From positions 6,573,724 through 6,637,723 of the forward strand of contig NZ_CP135918.1 of the NCBI RefSeq assembly GCF_032393985.1: 64,000 nucleotides of DNA, read 5' to 3'. Source of the stretch: Fischerella sp. JS2. Lineage in GTDB: Bacteria; Cyanobacteriota; Cyanobacteriia; Cyanobacteriales; Nostocaceae. Position numbers and translations under genes: made by a program. Shown in pieces: positions 26,427-35,694 of this stretch (positions are counted from its first letter, which is position 1; the number at the start of each line of letters is the position of its first letter). The notes below the pieces were generated by a model that searched no databases, was not told the DNA's origin, and saw only the letters and a list, made by a program, of their open reading frames with translations.

Positions 26427-27472
26427 TGATCGCTTCTTGATTCTGTAGAGCTGGAGTCTCATTCAGTTCTGTTACTGAGTGGCGATTGCTGTTAAGTAGA
26501 ACTTCTCGAATCACAGCAGCACGTTCATCGCAGTCTTGAGCTTCTTGTTGCAATCGTTCAGCTGATAAGATTTGATTGCGATCGCGCATCCGCTTCGCCA
26601 TGCGGTGTGCCAAAGAAGATTTTTCCTTTAATGCTCTCAGGGCGATCCAAAGGGCATCCTCCAAAGCGTCAGATTGTTCTGCCAACAGAGTTTCCGTCGA
26701 GTAAGCATGACCTGTGCGACACCGAAACCGCAACAAATCTCCCTCTTGCAATTCCCAAAGAGTACCACCACACTCCGGACAGGAGAAAGCTGAGGGTTTA
26801 CCAGGTCTGCTGTCGCTGTCTACTGCTTCCATATCTAGTTCTGCTATGTCAGATTCAAATTCAATTTCATTGGATAGGAAATTTTCTGCTTCTTCTATAG
26901 GTGTGTTAGCTAATTTCACCAGCACAGATGGAATCTCTGCTAGTGGCAGAACATAATCAATGTCCTCTACATTTTCGATGGCACTACGTGGCATTCCTGC
27001 ATAAATGGCATCATTGGGGTCTTGAATAACCACTACCCCACCTCGCATCTTCACTGCCTTTAATCCCGCCGTGCCGTCATCAAGTACACCTGTTAATATC
27101 ACACCAACTACTCGTCGTCCGTAAGCTCGCGCGCGCTGCGGTACGAAATAAGGGATCGATAGCTGGACGATGACTATTCTCTCTTGGCCCCCGTGACAAG
27201 CTGATGTACCCTCGTTTGATAAGTAAATGGTAATTGGGCGGGGCAACGTAAATTCGACCTAGAACAATTGCTTCTCCATCTTGAGGATGATGCACAGGCA
27301 AATTCCCAGCTCGCTTCAAGATGCGGGGCAGTACGCTTGTACCGTGAGAAGGAACATGAAGAACAATGAGAATAGCAGCTTTGATGTCTGGAGGTAAATT
27401 TTTTGCCAGATAAGTAAGTGCTTCAACCCCGCCTGCTGATGTTCCGACTACGATTATATCGTGTCCAGGCAT
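26416..27472 (-). pseudogene. cheB: CheB methylesterase with Cys-rich tail, frameshifted in a CG run
   Basis: The 5' part (27472 to about 27130) reads MPGHDIIVVGTSAGGVEALT, VLHVPSHGTSVLPRI and DPLFRTAARA. The 3' part, in another frame, continues YGRRVVGVILTGVLDDGTAG, then a long tail with CPECGGTLWEL and RFRCRTGHAYSTETL. Intact homologues read RTAARAYGRR across the join. Here the run CGCGCGCGC (27128-27136 on the plus strand) has four bases too many for that reading, which shifts the frame. Ser and His of the triad are in one frame and Asp in the other, so no single product is active. A sequencing slip is possible. Confidence 0.8.
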
Positions 27473-27777
27473 TGATTCCTCCTGATAGCAGCGCAGATGA
27501 AAATACTTAAATATACACTGCCTATTCTCACCTTAGCAGAATGGAAATATTTGCTTACCTAGCTGAGAGTATATTTATTAGACCTCTTGTATGAACTTGA
27601 GAATCAGAAACTCGCCCATGAGAAGTTGAAACTGGCCCATGAGAAGTTATATCAAGTTCGCATGATTACTTATAATTCCCGTTTAACCTCACCCCCATCC
27701 CCTCTCCTTGGCAAGGAGAGGGGTGCCGAAGGCGGGGTGAAGTTTTTCATTTTAAGTGATTAACTGAAATCGATATT

Positions 27778-27878
27778 ATACCAATTTGAAAAAAGAATGC
27801 GACAGATGAATTCTGTAGAGACGCGATTTATCGCGTCTCATATTCTGAATGTGTCGCCAACATTTTTTGAATAGGTAT
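27778..27878. repeat. MITE-like element, copy 3, with an exchanged core
   Basis: The ends ATACCAATTTGAAAAAAGAAT and TTGAATAGGTAT match copies 1 and 2, and GTGTCGCCAACATTTTTTGA corresponds to their right flank. The GC-rich core is replaced by GTAGAGACGCG-ATTTAT-CGCGTCTC, a palindrome found alone elsewhere in the window. This suggests that the ends mobilise or tolerate different cores. Confidence 0.7.
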
Positions 27879-28071
27879 TAGAACTCGTAGTTGATACCGA
27901 GTTGCATTCTATAGATATTACCTCACCCCGGCTACGCCACCCCTCTGGTGAACTCGCAACAGAGGGGATGGGGGGGTTCCCTGTGGGGATAAGGGGCAGG
28001 GGGTGAGGTTTTTAAACACAACTGGGTATGAGAAGTTGAAACTCGCGCTTGATAAATTGAAAATTGCGGCT

Positions 28072-28186
28072 GTAGGGTGTGTTAGGCGCATTTTTTGAGA
28101 TGATTGTTAACAAAAAACATTATCAAAACACCTAACGCACCGCTACATAACATGGTGCGTCAGGCTAAAGCCGTGACACACCCTAC
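28072..28186. repeat. Inverted-repeat element GTAGGGTGTG...CACACCCTAC
   Basis: Ten-base perfect terminal inverted repeats enclose a second complementary pair (GTTAGGCGCA and TGCGTTAGG in reverse). The last bases of the element end two bases before the stop codon of the downstream ABC gene. The size, 115 bp, and the form fit a small non-autonomous element. Confidence 0.7.
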
Positions 28187-28187
28187 T

Positions 28188-30077
28188 TTACATTGCCCGC
28201 AACTGGCGATTTTGGACGCGATCGCGACTACCAGTAGGAATCGAAGCAATTAAATTTTGGGTATATTCTTGTTTGGGTTCGCGATAAATTTCTTCTGCGA
28301 TGCCTTGTTCGACAATTTCACCAGCATTCATAACTAAAATGCGATCGCTCATAAATTTCACCACGCTCAAGTCGTGAGAAATAAAGATGTAAGTTAAACC
28401 AAACTCATCTTGTAATTCTTTAAGCAAATTCAGCACCTGCGCCTGCACTGATACATCCAACGCCGAAACCGATTCATCGCAAATAATAAATTTAGGATTC
28501 AAGGCTAAAGAACGAGCAATACAAATCCTTTGGCGTTGACCACCGGAAAACTGATGCGGATAGCGCTTCATAGCATCAGCGCTTAATCCAACTCGTTCTA
28601 ACAAATAAGCAGCACGTTTTTGTCTTTCTTGCTTTGTACTACCAATGGAGTGAATCAGCAAGGGTTCCATGATCGTGTCCTCTACCTTCATGCGGGGATC
28701 AAGGGAACTAAACGGGTTTTGAAAAACTATTTGCATTTCCCGTCGCAATTTTTGCAACGCTTCTCCTTTGAGAGTTGTGATATCTCGTCCCTCAAAGATA
28801 ATTTGACCACTCATCGGTTCAATTAAGCGTAACAGAGTTCTACCTAAGGTAGTTTTGCCGCAACCAGATTCACCTACTAATCCTAAAGTTTCCCCTTTTT
28901 TGACATCAAAGGAAACCCTATTAACTGCGACGTAGTAACGTTTTGTACCACCAAATATGCCTTTGATCGGAAAACCAACCTTAAGATCCTTAACTTTGAG
29001 TAGAGGTGGTTCGCTTTCTAAATCTGCTAATCTTTGTGCTATTTCTTCAGGCGTGACATCTGGCGGTTCTGTGGGTTCTTTTCCTTGAATAATTAGTTGT
29101 CCCGTCGTTGGTATTTCCTCGACATTCATGTAGTCGGAAACAGTTAATAGCTTGTGGGGACGGCGGTTAAGTTTAGGACGACAAGCCACCAAGCCTTTTG
29201 TATAAGGATGTTGAGGATTCGCAAAAATTTTGGTGGCATCGTCGAATTCAACAATTTTACCTCTGTACATGACCACGACTTTATCGGCTACTTCGGCAAT
29301 TAAGCCTAAGTCGTGGCTGATAAATATCAAGGCCATGTCGCGACTGGCTTGTAATTCTCGCAGCAAATCAATAATAGTTGCTTGCACCGTCACATCTAAG
29401 GCGGTGGTTGGTTCATCAGCAATTAATACCAAGGGGTTGCAAGAAATTGCCATCGCAATCATCACCCGTTGCAATTGACCCCCGGAAAGTTGATGAGGAT
29501 AACGTTCTAGGATGGCTTCTTTGTGTTGCTTAATTAACTTGAGCAGTTTTTGTTCGTCTAAGTTGAATGAAGCAAAGGATGAGTGTTGCCAACTGTCAAT
29601 ATAATGCTGTCGGATCTCCTCATCACTTTGGAGCAATTTTACTTCTTGCAACCGTGCGATCGCTTGGTGTTTGGCTTCTGCTTCTGAAATATTTTGATGT
29701 CGTAAAATTGCTTCTGTCAGTTGAAATCCGATAGTATACACAGGGTTAAGCGAACTCATCGGTTCTTGAAAAATCATGGCGATGTCGCCACCCCGGTGCA
29801 GTTGCATTTCCTTTGGAGACAACTCTACCAAATTGATGGGTTGACTATTTTCATTGCCACGAAACCAAATTTCTCCGCCTGCTATCCTACCCGGAGACTG
29901 CAACAAACCCATTACAGCTAGAGATGTGACTGATTTACCACTCCCCGACTCTCCTACTATGCCTAGAGTTTCACCTCGATGCAATTGAAAAGAAATTCCA
30001 TCTACAGCTTTGATGAGTTTGCTATCACCAGCAAATTCTACCTGTAAGTCGCGAACATCTAGGACTATTTCTTTCAT
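28188..30077 (-). CDS. Fused OppD-OppF type dipeptide/oligopeptide ABC transporter ATPase
   Basis: The 629-residue cytoplasmic protein contains two complete ATPases of the peptide/nickel family in tandem. First: Walker A GESGSGKSVTSL near 43, LSGGQLQRVMIAMAI, Walker B VLIADEPTTALD. Second: GESGCGKTTLGR near 400, FSGGQRQRICIARSL, FIICDESVSALD, with the oligopeptide-type C-terminal HPYTKGLV-like segment after the first. The first domain has an extra segment of about 45 residues (LLQSDEEIRQHYIDSWQHSS) between Q-loop and signature. The permease and binding-protein genes are not adjacent, so the substrate is unknown. Confidence 0.92.
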   Translation of the reverse strand: MKEIVLDVRDLQVEFAGDSKLIKAVDGISFQLHRGETLGIVGESGSGKSVTSLAVMGLLQSPGRIAGGEIWFRGNENSQPINLVELSPKEMQLHRGGDIAMIFQEPMSSLNPVYTIGFQLTEAILRHQNISEAEAKHQAIARLQEVKLLQSDEEIRQHYIDSWQHSSFASFNLDEQKLLKLIKQHKEAILERYPHQLSGGQLQRVMIAMAISCNPLVLIADEPTTALDVTVQATIIDLLRELQASRDMALIFISHDLGLIAEVADKVVVMYRGKIVEFDDATKIFANPQHPYTKGLVACRPKLNRRPHKLLTVSDYMNVEEIPTTGQLIIQGKEPTEPPDVTPEEIAQRLADLESEPPLLKVKDLKVGFPIKGIFGGTKRYYVAVNRVSFDVKKGETLGLVGESGCGKTTLGRTLLRLIEPMSGQIIFEGRDITTLKGEALQKLRREMQIVFQNPFSSLDPRMKVEDTIMEPLLIHSIGSTKQERQKRAAYLLERVGLSADAMKRYPHQFSGGQRQRICIARSLALNPKFIICDESVSALDVSVQAQVLNLLKELQDEFGLTYIFISHDLSVVKFMSDRILVMNAGEIVEQGIAEEIYREPKQEYTQNLIASIPTGSRDRVQNRQLRAM

Positions 30078-30129
30078 AGGAAGTCAGGGTTAAACGGGAA
30101 TTGAAAATAAACAGGATTTTATCAGTTAG

Positions 30130-30151
30130 AGACGCGATGTTCCTCGCGTCT
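30130..30151. repeat. AGACGCGATG palindrome
   Basis: AGACGCG-ATGTTCCT-CGCGTCT is a 7-bp stem of the same dispersed palindrome family as 59615-59644, which has the identical loop. It lies in the 160-bp gap between the ABC gene and ssb. Confidence 0.6.
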
Positions 30152-30239
30152 GTACAGTTATCAGTTATTGGTACATCGATTCTGGGACTTACACCTTTTC
30201 CCTCACTGTTTACTGATCACTGATAACTGTCCACTGGAT

Positions 30240-30785
30240 TTAAAATGGGATGTCATCAACGTCTGGTTCTGGGTTAGGTACTACCGGAGGATAGGAACTA
30301 CGCTCAGGTTTTGAGGTTTGGGGAACAGGTTCTGAGTAATTATTTTGGGAAGCGACACCAATATTACTTTTTGCTGAAGTTGGTGTCGAAAGTGGTGGTT
30401 CGTAACTAGAAACAGCTTTTTGAGGAGTGGAAGCTGGTGCTGATGCTGGTGCTGTCGTCACTGAAGACCCACCCATGTTTAAATTTGCAACTAAAGGATA
30501 AATCTTTTGTACTGTCAACTCAGCACGTTTTTCTTTAAAACCTTCTGGACGATCAATAGTATGCATTCCTAAACGTCCTTCTAAAAGTATGCGATCGCCA
30601 ACGTGGTAGTGCTGCTGAATTTCTTTAGCCATATTGCCCCAGCCTACTACTTTTATATTTGCTGCTGGTTCACCTTCTCGCAACCCAGAAAACTGCACCA
30701 GCATCTCTGTCACTTCCAATCCATCTGGTGTAAAACGCAGTTCTGGTTCTTTAACAATTTCCGCCATTAAAATACAGCTGTTCAT
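30240..30785 (-). CDS. ssb: Single-stranded DNA-binding protein
   Basis: The ATG at 30785, 7 bases after AGGAG, gives MNSCILMAEIVKEPELRFTP. The OB fold occupies residues 1 to about 105 (KVVGWGNMAKEIQQHYHVGD, ILLEGRLGMHTIDRPEG). A Pro/Ser/Thr-rich linker follows, and the acidic tip PEPDVDDIPF ends the chain, as in bacterial SSB where it docks DNA repair and replication partners. The OB part is rather divergent, so it may be the cyanobacterial second SSB-like protein rather than the main replicative one. Confidence 0.85.
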   Translation of the reverse strand: MNSCILMAEIVKEPELRFTPDGLEVTEMLVQFSGLREGEPAANIKVVGWGNMAKEIQQHYHVGDRILLEGRLGMHTIDRPEGFKEKRAELTVQKIYPLVANLNMGGSSVTTAPASAPASTPQKAVSSYEPPLSTPTSAKSNIGVASQNNYSEPVPQTSKPERSSYPPVVPNPEPDVDDIPF

Positions 30786-30908
30786 CAAAATTCTCCTGAG
30801 TTGAAAATAGGGTCGGGGATTGGGGAAAGGGTAAGAAAGAATATTAAATAATGTTTGTTTGGTTTATCACGCTAATGTCTAAATTAAAAATATTGTTAAT
30901 GATAATTA

Positions 30909-30962
30909 ATGACCAATGACCAATGACAAATGACCATTGACCATTGACCATTGACCATTGAC
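30909..30962. repeat. STRR of TGACCAT/TGACCAA heptamers
   Basis: A run of TGACCAATGACCAATGAC and then TGACCAT units repeats about eight times. The same heptamer occurs at 32672-32699, immediately before the UgpC-like ATPase gene. It lies upstream of ssb in a gap (30786-31156) that otherwise shows nothing. Confidence 0.8.
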
Positions 30963-31156
30963 AACCAAGACGAATTAACTTTATTGATGGTGAATAATTA
31001 AATTCCATAATTTACACTCTTGGCTTTGAGACTGTTTTAGCATAAAAGCCAAGGAAGTATTACGAACAGTATCAAACCACTATTCGGAAACTGTACTTGG
31101 CTGCGATTAAGTATTTAATTCTACAATAACTTAGTACTAATGTACCATAACTGTCT

Positions 31157-32413
31157 TCAAGTTTTGACATGAGCAGGAAAAACACCGTAGGCTACTAACC
31201 TTGCTGGTAATTCACGCAACCAAGGCAAGCGTAACCAACTAGGTAGCTGTATCAACTGATTTGAGTTGAGAACACGGGCAAATATCCGCTGTTGTATAAA
31301 TGACTGAAATGCTTGGATAACGCGGGTTGGGAATTCTCTTTGACGCTGAACTTTGGCGAGTTCGTGCAATTCTACATGTCCTTGCTTGAGTGGTTGACTC
31401 AGGACATTTGCACTCACAACAGCATCTTGAATTGCATAATTGATCCCAACTCCACCGACAGGAGACATAACATGGGCAGCGTCACCAATTAGCAGTAGTC
31501 CTGGACGATACCAACGGACTAGGCGACTGGATTCTACTGAAAGGAAAGCAATCTGTTGCCAATCTTGTAGGTGTTGAACGCGCTCTTGTAATTCAGGTGC
31601 TACTTCTACAATAGACTTTTTCAAAGCTTCGATTCCAGCAGCACGAATTTCCTGATATCCTCCCTTGGGAATCACGTAGGCAACTTGCCATAGATCACCG
31701 CGATCGAGCATAGCAATAATATGACCACGACCGATGCGTCCCATTCCCCCTTCAGAATCTCCTGATTGCTTAGGTAGGCGGAACCACAATACATCCATCG
31801 GTGGTGAAGTTTGGATAGATTCAAAACCACCCAGTTGACGCAAACGTGAGTGACGTCCGTCTGCACCCACCGTCAAAATTGCCCGCACTTCATGCCAACC
31901 ACCATGCCCACGATAACGCACACCCCGAACTACCCCATCTTCTTCAATCAACTCCTGTACATTCGCACCCATAATTAACTGAAAATTTGGATACTTTTGG
32001 GCTTCAGTAGTAATAAACTCCAAAAATCTCGCTTGTGGAAGCATCGTAATGTAGGGATAACGGGTTTTCAGGTGACTGAAATCAGCTAAAGTAACACTCG
32101 CTTGTGGAGTCCGAACCCTGATTTGGCGCATTTTAGCGTGAGGAAGTTGCAGCAACTTTTCAGCCAAGCCCAGTTCCTCCATAATTTCCATCACCGATGG
32201 GTGAATGGTGTCTCCCCGAAAGTCGCGGTCAAAATCTTTGTGTGCTTCCAATAAAATTACGGAAATATCTTGACGCGCTAACATTAGGGCAAGAACAGCA
32301 CCTGCTGGGCCTCCACCGACAATGCAACAATTTGTAGTTTGTACGTCTAAAATGTCATGGGTAGGAGTCGGCATCTCTTGAAGAGAAGGATTTGAGGTAA
32401 GATGAGAAGCCAT
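31157..32413 (-). CDS. FAD-dependent monooxygenase (PHBH-like)
   Basis: The ATG at 32413 (MASHLTSNPSLQEM) has GGGGA upstream; the longer frame begins with TTG. The dinucleotide-binding motif is CCIVGGGPAGAVLALMLARQ near residue 30, with LLEAHKDFDRDFRGDTIHP after it. The second flavin motif is LLLIGDAAHVMSPVGGVGIN near 300. The protein resembles aromatic-ring or quinone-pathway hydroxylases of the UbiH/PHBH group. The substrate cannot be told from sequence and no pathway genes are adjacent. Confidence 0.85.
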   Translation of the reverse strand: MASHLTSNPSLQEMPTPTHDILDVQTTNCCIVGGGPAGAVLALMLARQDISVILLEAHKDFDRDFRGDTIHPSVMEIMEELGLAEKLLQLPHAKMRQIRVRTPQASVTLADFSHLKTRYPYITMLPQARFLEFITTEAQKYPNFQLIMGANVQELIEEDGVVRGVRYRGHGGWHEVRAILTVGADGRHSRLRQLGGFESIQTSPPMDVLWFRLPKQSGDSEGGMGRIGRGHIIAMLDRGDLWQVAYVIPKGGYQEIRAAGIEALKKSIVEVAPELQERVQHLQDWQQIAFLSVESSRLVRWYRPGLLLIGDAAHVMSPVGGVGINYAIQDAVVSANVLSQPLKQGHVELHELAKVQRQREFPTRVIQAFQSFIQQRIFARVLNSNQLIQLPSWLRLPWLRELPARLVAYGVFPAHVKT

Positions 32414-32485
32414 AACAAAATTCCCCAATGTGCTTTCTTTCAAGGTAATCCCAATGAAAAAATTTCACCACTAAGCATGAAAAAA

Positions 32486-32543
32486 CCTCACCCCTGCCCC
32501 TCTCCTTAACAAGGAGAGGGGTGTCCGATAGGACGGGGTGAGG
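32486..32543. repeat. CCTCACCCC palindromic repeat
   Basis: CCTCACCCCTGCCCCTCTCC faces GGAGAGGGG...GGGGTGAGG, with an inner CCTTAACAAGG stem. It is a member of the family at 21590, 25758 and 27687. It lies in the leader region between two divergent genes. Confidence 0.7.
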
Positions 32544-32712
32544 TGACTTTCTAGGTAGTGTGGCTGTTATAGTAAAAGCTATTTTTTTAACTTTTCGTAG
32601 CCACTGCAAACGTGTATCATGAGCCCTGAAGCCTAAATATGCTTTGTCATTTGTTGAAAGTTATTAACGAATGACAAATGACCATTGACCATTGACCATT
32701 GTTGAAAAACTC

Positions 32713-34017
32713 GTGGCCCAAGTAATTTTAGAAAACGTTTATAAAAGTTTTCCTCCTCGTCGAGGAGAAAGTGTTACTTCTAAAACCCAGCTGGTGTTGA
32801 ACTCTGGGGACAAGAATAAAGCAACTGCCTCTAAAGGTGCAGATAGTGTAAATGTCTTGCGGCGAATTAACCTGACTGTGGCAGATGGTGAATTTATGGT
32901 GCTGGTGGGGCCTTCTGGTTGTGGTAAAAGCACCTTGCTACGGTTAATTGCTGGTTTGGAAGTCATGACTGGAGGCAATATTTGGGTAGGCGATCGCTTA
33001 GTTAACGATCTTCCGCCTAAGGAACGAGATATTGCGATGGTGTTTCAAAATTACGCCCTCTATCCCCATATGTCGGTGTATGACAATATTGCTTTTGGAT
33101 TGCGACGCCGTTGTTTGGAAGTAGGGGAAGTAGGGACAGAAGGAGTTTCCCAATGGGCAGAAAAGATGTTAGTGGGAATGACACGAAATTTACCCAAGGG
33201 ACTACGTTATATTTCTGAGAAAGAACGCTCAGTAAATGAACAGGTAAAATACGTTGCCCAGTTATTACAAATTGAAGGACTGTTAAATCGTTTACCCAAA
33301 CAATTATCCGGGGGACAAAGACAACGGGTAGCTTTAGGAAGGGCGATCGCGCGCAACCCGCAAGTGTTTCTCATGGATGAACCGCTTTCTAACCTCGATG
33401 CTAAACTGCGCGCCGAAACCCGGGCCCAAATTGTCAAACTGCAACGCCAGTTAGGAACAACGACAATTTACGTTACCCACGATCAAACAGAAGCGATGAC
33501 AATGGGCGATCGCATTACAATTCTCAATCAAGGTCAAATTCAACAAGTTGCCCAGCCGTTGGAACTTTATAATCGTCCTGCCAACCTTTTTGTAGCTGAA
33601 TTTATTGGTTCACCACCAATGAATTTTATGCCGATGCAATTTCATGCCCCTTTATTAATTACCAACGGCGATTTTCGCCTTACTTTACCAGAACTTTGGG
33701 GCAATGCCTTACAAAAATACGATGGACGCACTGTAATATTAGGCATTCGTCCAGAACATTTAATTTTAAGTGTCCCAGCTACCAGAAATCTTCCTGTACA
33801 AGTCGAATTGGTAGAAAACCTCGGCAATGATAGTTATTTATCTACAAAAATTATCGATTCTAGTTTCCAACAACCTGTAACTTCTTCTGGTAATTCTTTG
33901 CAAGTGCGAGTACCTCCAGATAGGCTGGTACATGTGGGCGAACAGCTATGGTTATCCCTGACACCAGAAAAACTCCACTTTTTTGATCCAGAAACAGAAT
34001 TGGCGATTTTTCCTTGA
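32713..34017 (+). CDS. UgpC/MalK-type ABC transporter ATPase with an extra insert
   Basis: GTG at 32713 gives (M)AQVILENVYKSFPP, which fits how such ATPases begin; the in-frame TTG 21 bases upstream lies inside a TGACCAT STRR, and a stop precedes it. Walker A is GPSGCGKSTLLRLIAG, signature LSGGQRQRVALGRAIA, Walker B VFLMDEPLSNLDAKLR. A TOBE-like regulatory domain follows (GIRPEHLILSVPATRN). Between Q-loop and signature is an insert of about 45 residues (near residues 131-175, LEVGEVGTEGVSQWAEKM) absent from typical MalK, encoded by low-complexity GTAGGGGAAGTAGGG DNA. The sugar or polyol permeases are not adjacent. Confidence 0.88.
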   Translation: MAQVILENVYKSFPPRRGESVTSKTQLVLNSGDKNKATASKGADSVNVLRRINLTVADGEFMVLVGPSGCGKSTLLRLIAGLEVMTGGNIWVGDRLVNDLPPKERDIAMVFQNYALYPHMSVYDNIAFGLRRRCLEVGEVGTEGVSQWAEKMLVGMTRNLPKGLRYISEKERSVNEQVKYVAQLLQIEGLLNRLPKQLSGGQRQRVALGRAIARNPQVFLMDEPLSNLDAKLRAETRAQIVKLQRQLGTTTIYVTHDQTEAMTMGDRITILNQGQIQQVAQPLELYNRPANLFVAEFIGSPPMNFMPMQFHAPLLITNGDFRLTLPELWGNALQKYDGRTVILGIRPEHLILSVPATRNLPVQVELVENLGNDSYLSTKIIDSSFQQPVTSSGNSLQVRVPPDRLVHVGEQLWLSLTPEKLHFFDPETELAIFP

Positions 34018-34117
34018 CTCTCCATAGGGGAAGTCAAGGGCTAGTAATTAGTGGTTAGTAGTTAGTAATTGGTTTGTTTTCCTTGTCCCCCTTGTCTTCC
34101 TTGTCTTGTCCTCCCAA

Positions 34118-35560
34118 TCAACCCCTATGCCAGCGCGTACCTTCACGGCTATCTATTAAAGTAATGCCTTGAGTTTGTAATTCATCACGGATACGGTCTG
34201 CTTCGGCAAAATTCTTCGCTTTTCTTGCTTCTTGCCGTTTTTGAATTAACTCCTCGATTTCTGCTTCAGAAATACCACTACTGCCAATTGTTTCTTCTGT
34301 AACTTTAGCTTCTAAACCCAAAACCCCAGCTAAAGTAACCAGAGTCTGCCATTGTCTAGCTAATTCTTGTGGTGGTGTTTCGGTTTTGCCTTCATGTACC
34401 AAAAGATTACCCTCTCGACGTAGTTCCTTGGCAAGTTCAAATAGTACTGCTAGGCTACCAGAGAAGTTAAAATCATCATCTCCTGATTCTTCAAACCTGT
34501 TGATGATTTCTTTATCTAAATTATTACCGTCATTGCCAAACCCAAGTTTTTGACCGTGTTCGTAGCCAAAGAGTAAACCTTCTTTGAGGGTTTTCCAACT
34601 ACTTTCAGCAGTAGCGATCGCTTCATCGGTAAAATCAAGAGGTTTGCGATAGTGTGCCTGCAAGACAAAGTAACGCACTGCCATTGGATCAACGGGGCGA
34701 TCTAATAATTCTCGAATGGTAGTAAAGTTGCCCAGAGACTTGGACATTTTCTTACCATCTACCATTACCATGCCGTTGTGCATCCAGTAGTGTGCCAGGG
34801 GCTTGTTGATGGCGGCTTCTGATTGGGCTATTTCATTTTCATGGTGAGGGAAGATTAAATCACCACCGCCGCCATGAATATCAATTGTTTCACCTAATCG
34901 CGATCGAATCATCGCTGAACATTCAATATGCCACCCTGGACGACCTTTACCCCAAGGTGAGTCCCAAGCAGGTTCTCCTGGTTTAGCGGCTTTCCATAAA
35001 GCAAAATCGAAGGGGTGCTGTTTTTTGCCTTCTTGATATTCTGCATCTACTCTCCCGCTAGCACCAGCTTGCATTTGTTCTAGTTCTCGCCCAGATAGCT
35101 TGCCATATGTGGGGAAACGCTCAACTCTGTAGTAGACATCACCATTAGCCGCATAGGCATAATCTTTTGCCATTAAGGCTTTAATCATCTCATGGATTTC
35201 CGGAATATGTTCCGTTGCACGGGGATATTCATCCGCATCCATGACATTTAAACGACGGATATCTTCAAAATAAGCATCGATAAAACGATATGATACCGCT
35301 TCCATCGTTGTACCTTGTTCCCTAGCACGGTTGAGAATCTTATCGTCAATATCGGTAAAATTCTGGATGTAGTGGACTTGATAACCGCGCCATTGCAGAT
35401 AACGACGTATAGTATCCCAAACTATGTAGGAACGAGCATGACCCAAATGGCAATAGTCATACACCGTCACGCCGCAGCAATACATCTTAACTTTTCCAGG
35501 CTCAATTGTTTCCAAAGGTTCTTGGCGACGAGTGAGGGTATTGTAAACAGTTAGGGTCAT
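34118..35560 (-). CDS. cysS: Cysteinyl-tRNA synthetase
   Basis: The ATG at 35560 (MTLTVYNTLTRRQEPLETIE) is preferred to a longer frame with 22 unconserved residues. The class I motifs are visible: the HIGH equivalent CHLGHARSY near residue 37, zinc ligands (MYCCGVTVYD and later GWHIECSAM with HGGGGDLIFPHHENE) and KKMSKSLGN. The anticodon-binding C-terminal helices are present, ending SREGTRWHRG. The length is normal. It is divergent from the COG0523 GTPase gene. Confidence 0.97.
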   Translation of the reverse strand: MTLTVYNTLTRRQEPLETIEPGKVKMYCCGVTVYDYCHLGHARSYIVWDTIRRYLQWRGYQVHYIQNFTDIDDKILNRAREQGTTMEAVSYRFIDAYFEDIRRLNVMDADEYPRATEHIPEIHEMIKALMAKDYAYAANGDVYYRVERFPTYGKLSGRELEQMQAGASGRVDAEYQEGKKQHPFDFALWKAAKPGEPAWDSPWGKGRPGWHIECSAMIRSRLGETIDIHGGGGDLIFPHHENEIAQSEAAINKPLAHYWMHNGMVMVDGKKMSKSLGNFTTIRELLDRPVDPMAVRYFVLQAHYRKPLDFTDEAIATAESSWKTLKEGLLFGYEHGQKLGFGNDGNNLDKEIINRFEESGDDDFNFSGSLAVLFELAKELRREGNLLVHEGKTETPPQELARQWQTLVTLAGVLGLEAKVTEETIGSSGISEAEIEELIQKRQEARKAKNFAEADRIRDELQTQGITLIDSREGTRWHRG

Positions 35561-35694
35561 AACACAGTAATACTGAATTGAGATACGCAATAATAGGTTA
35601 AAGCAACTGGGACGTTGATTCAGCATCCCTATGCTAGTGTTTTATTGACTCTCTACGCTACATTCTTTAGTTTGACTCATTTGATGGCAGTGTT

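Larger units (their letters stand above)
27473..28187. other. 715-bp repeat-filled gap
   Basis: It contains, in order: a tandem of GCCCATGAGAAGTTGAAACT units near 27615-27655 (echoed at 28028), a CCTCACCCC palindrome (27687-27741), the third MITE-like copy (27778-27878), another CCTCACCCC block (27921-28011) and a GTAGGGTGTG element (28072-28186). No coding frame is convincing. The gap appears to be a landing zone for repeats. Confidence 0.65.
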
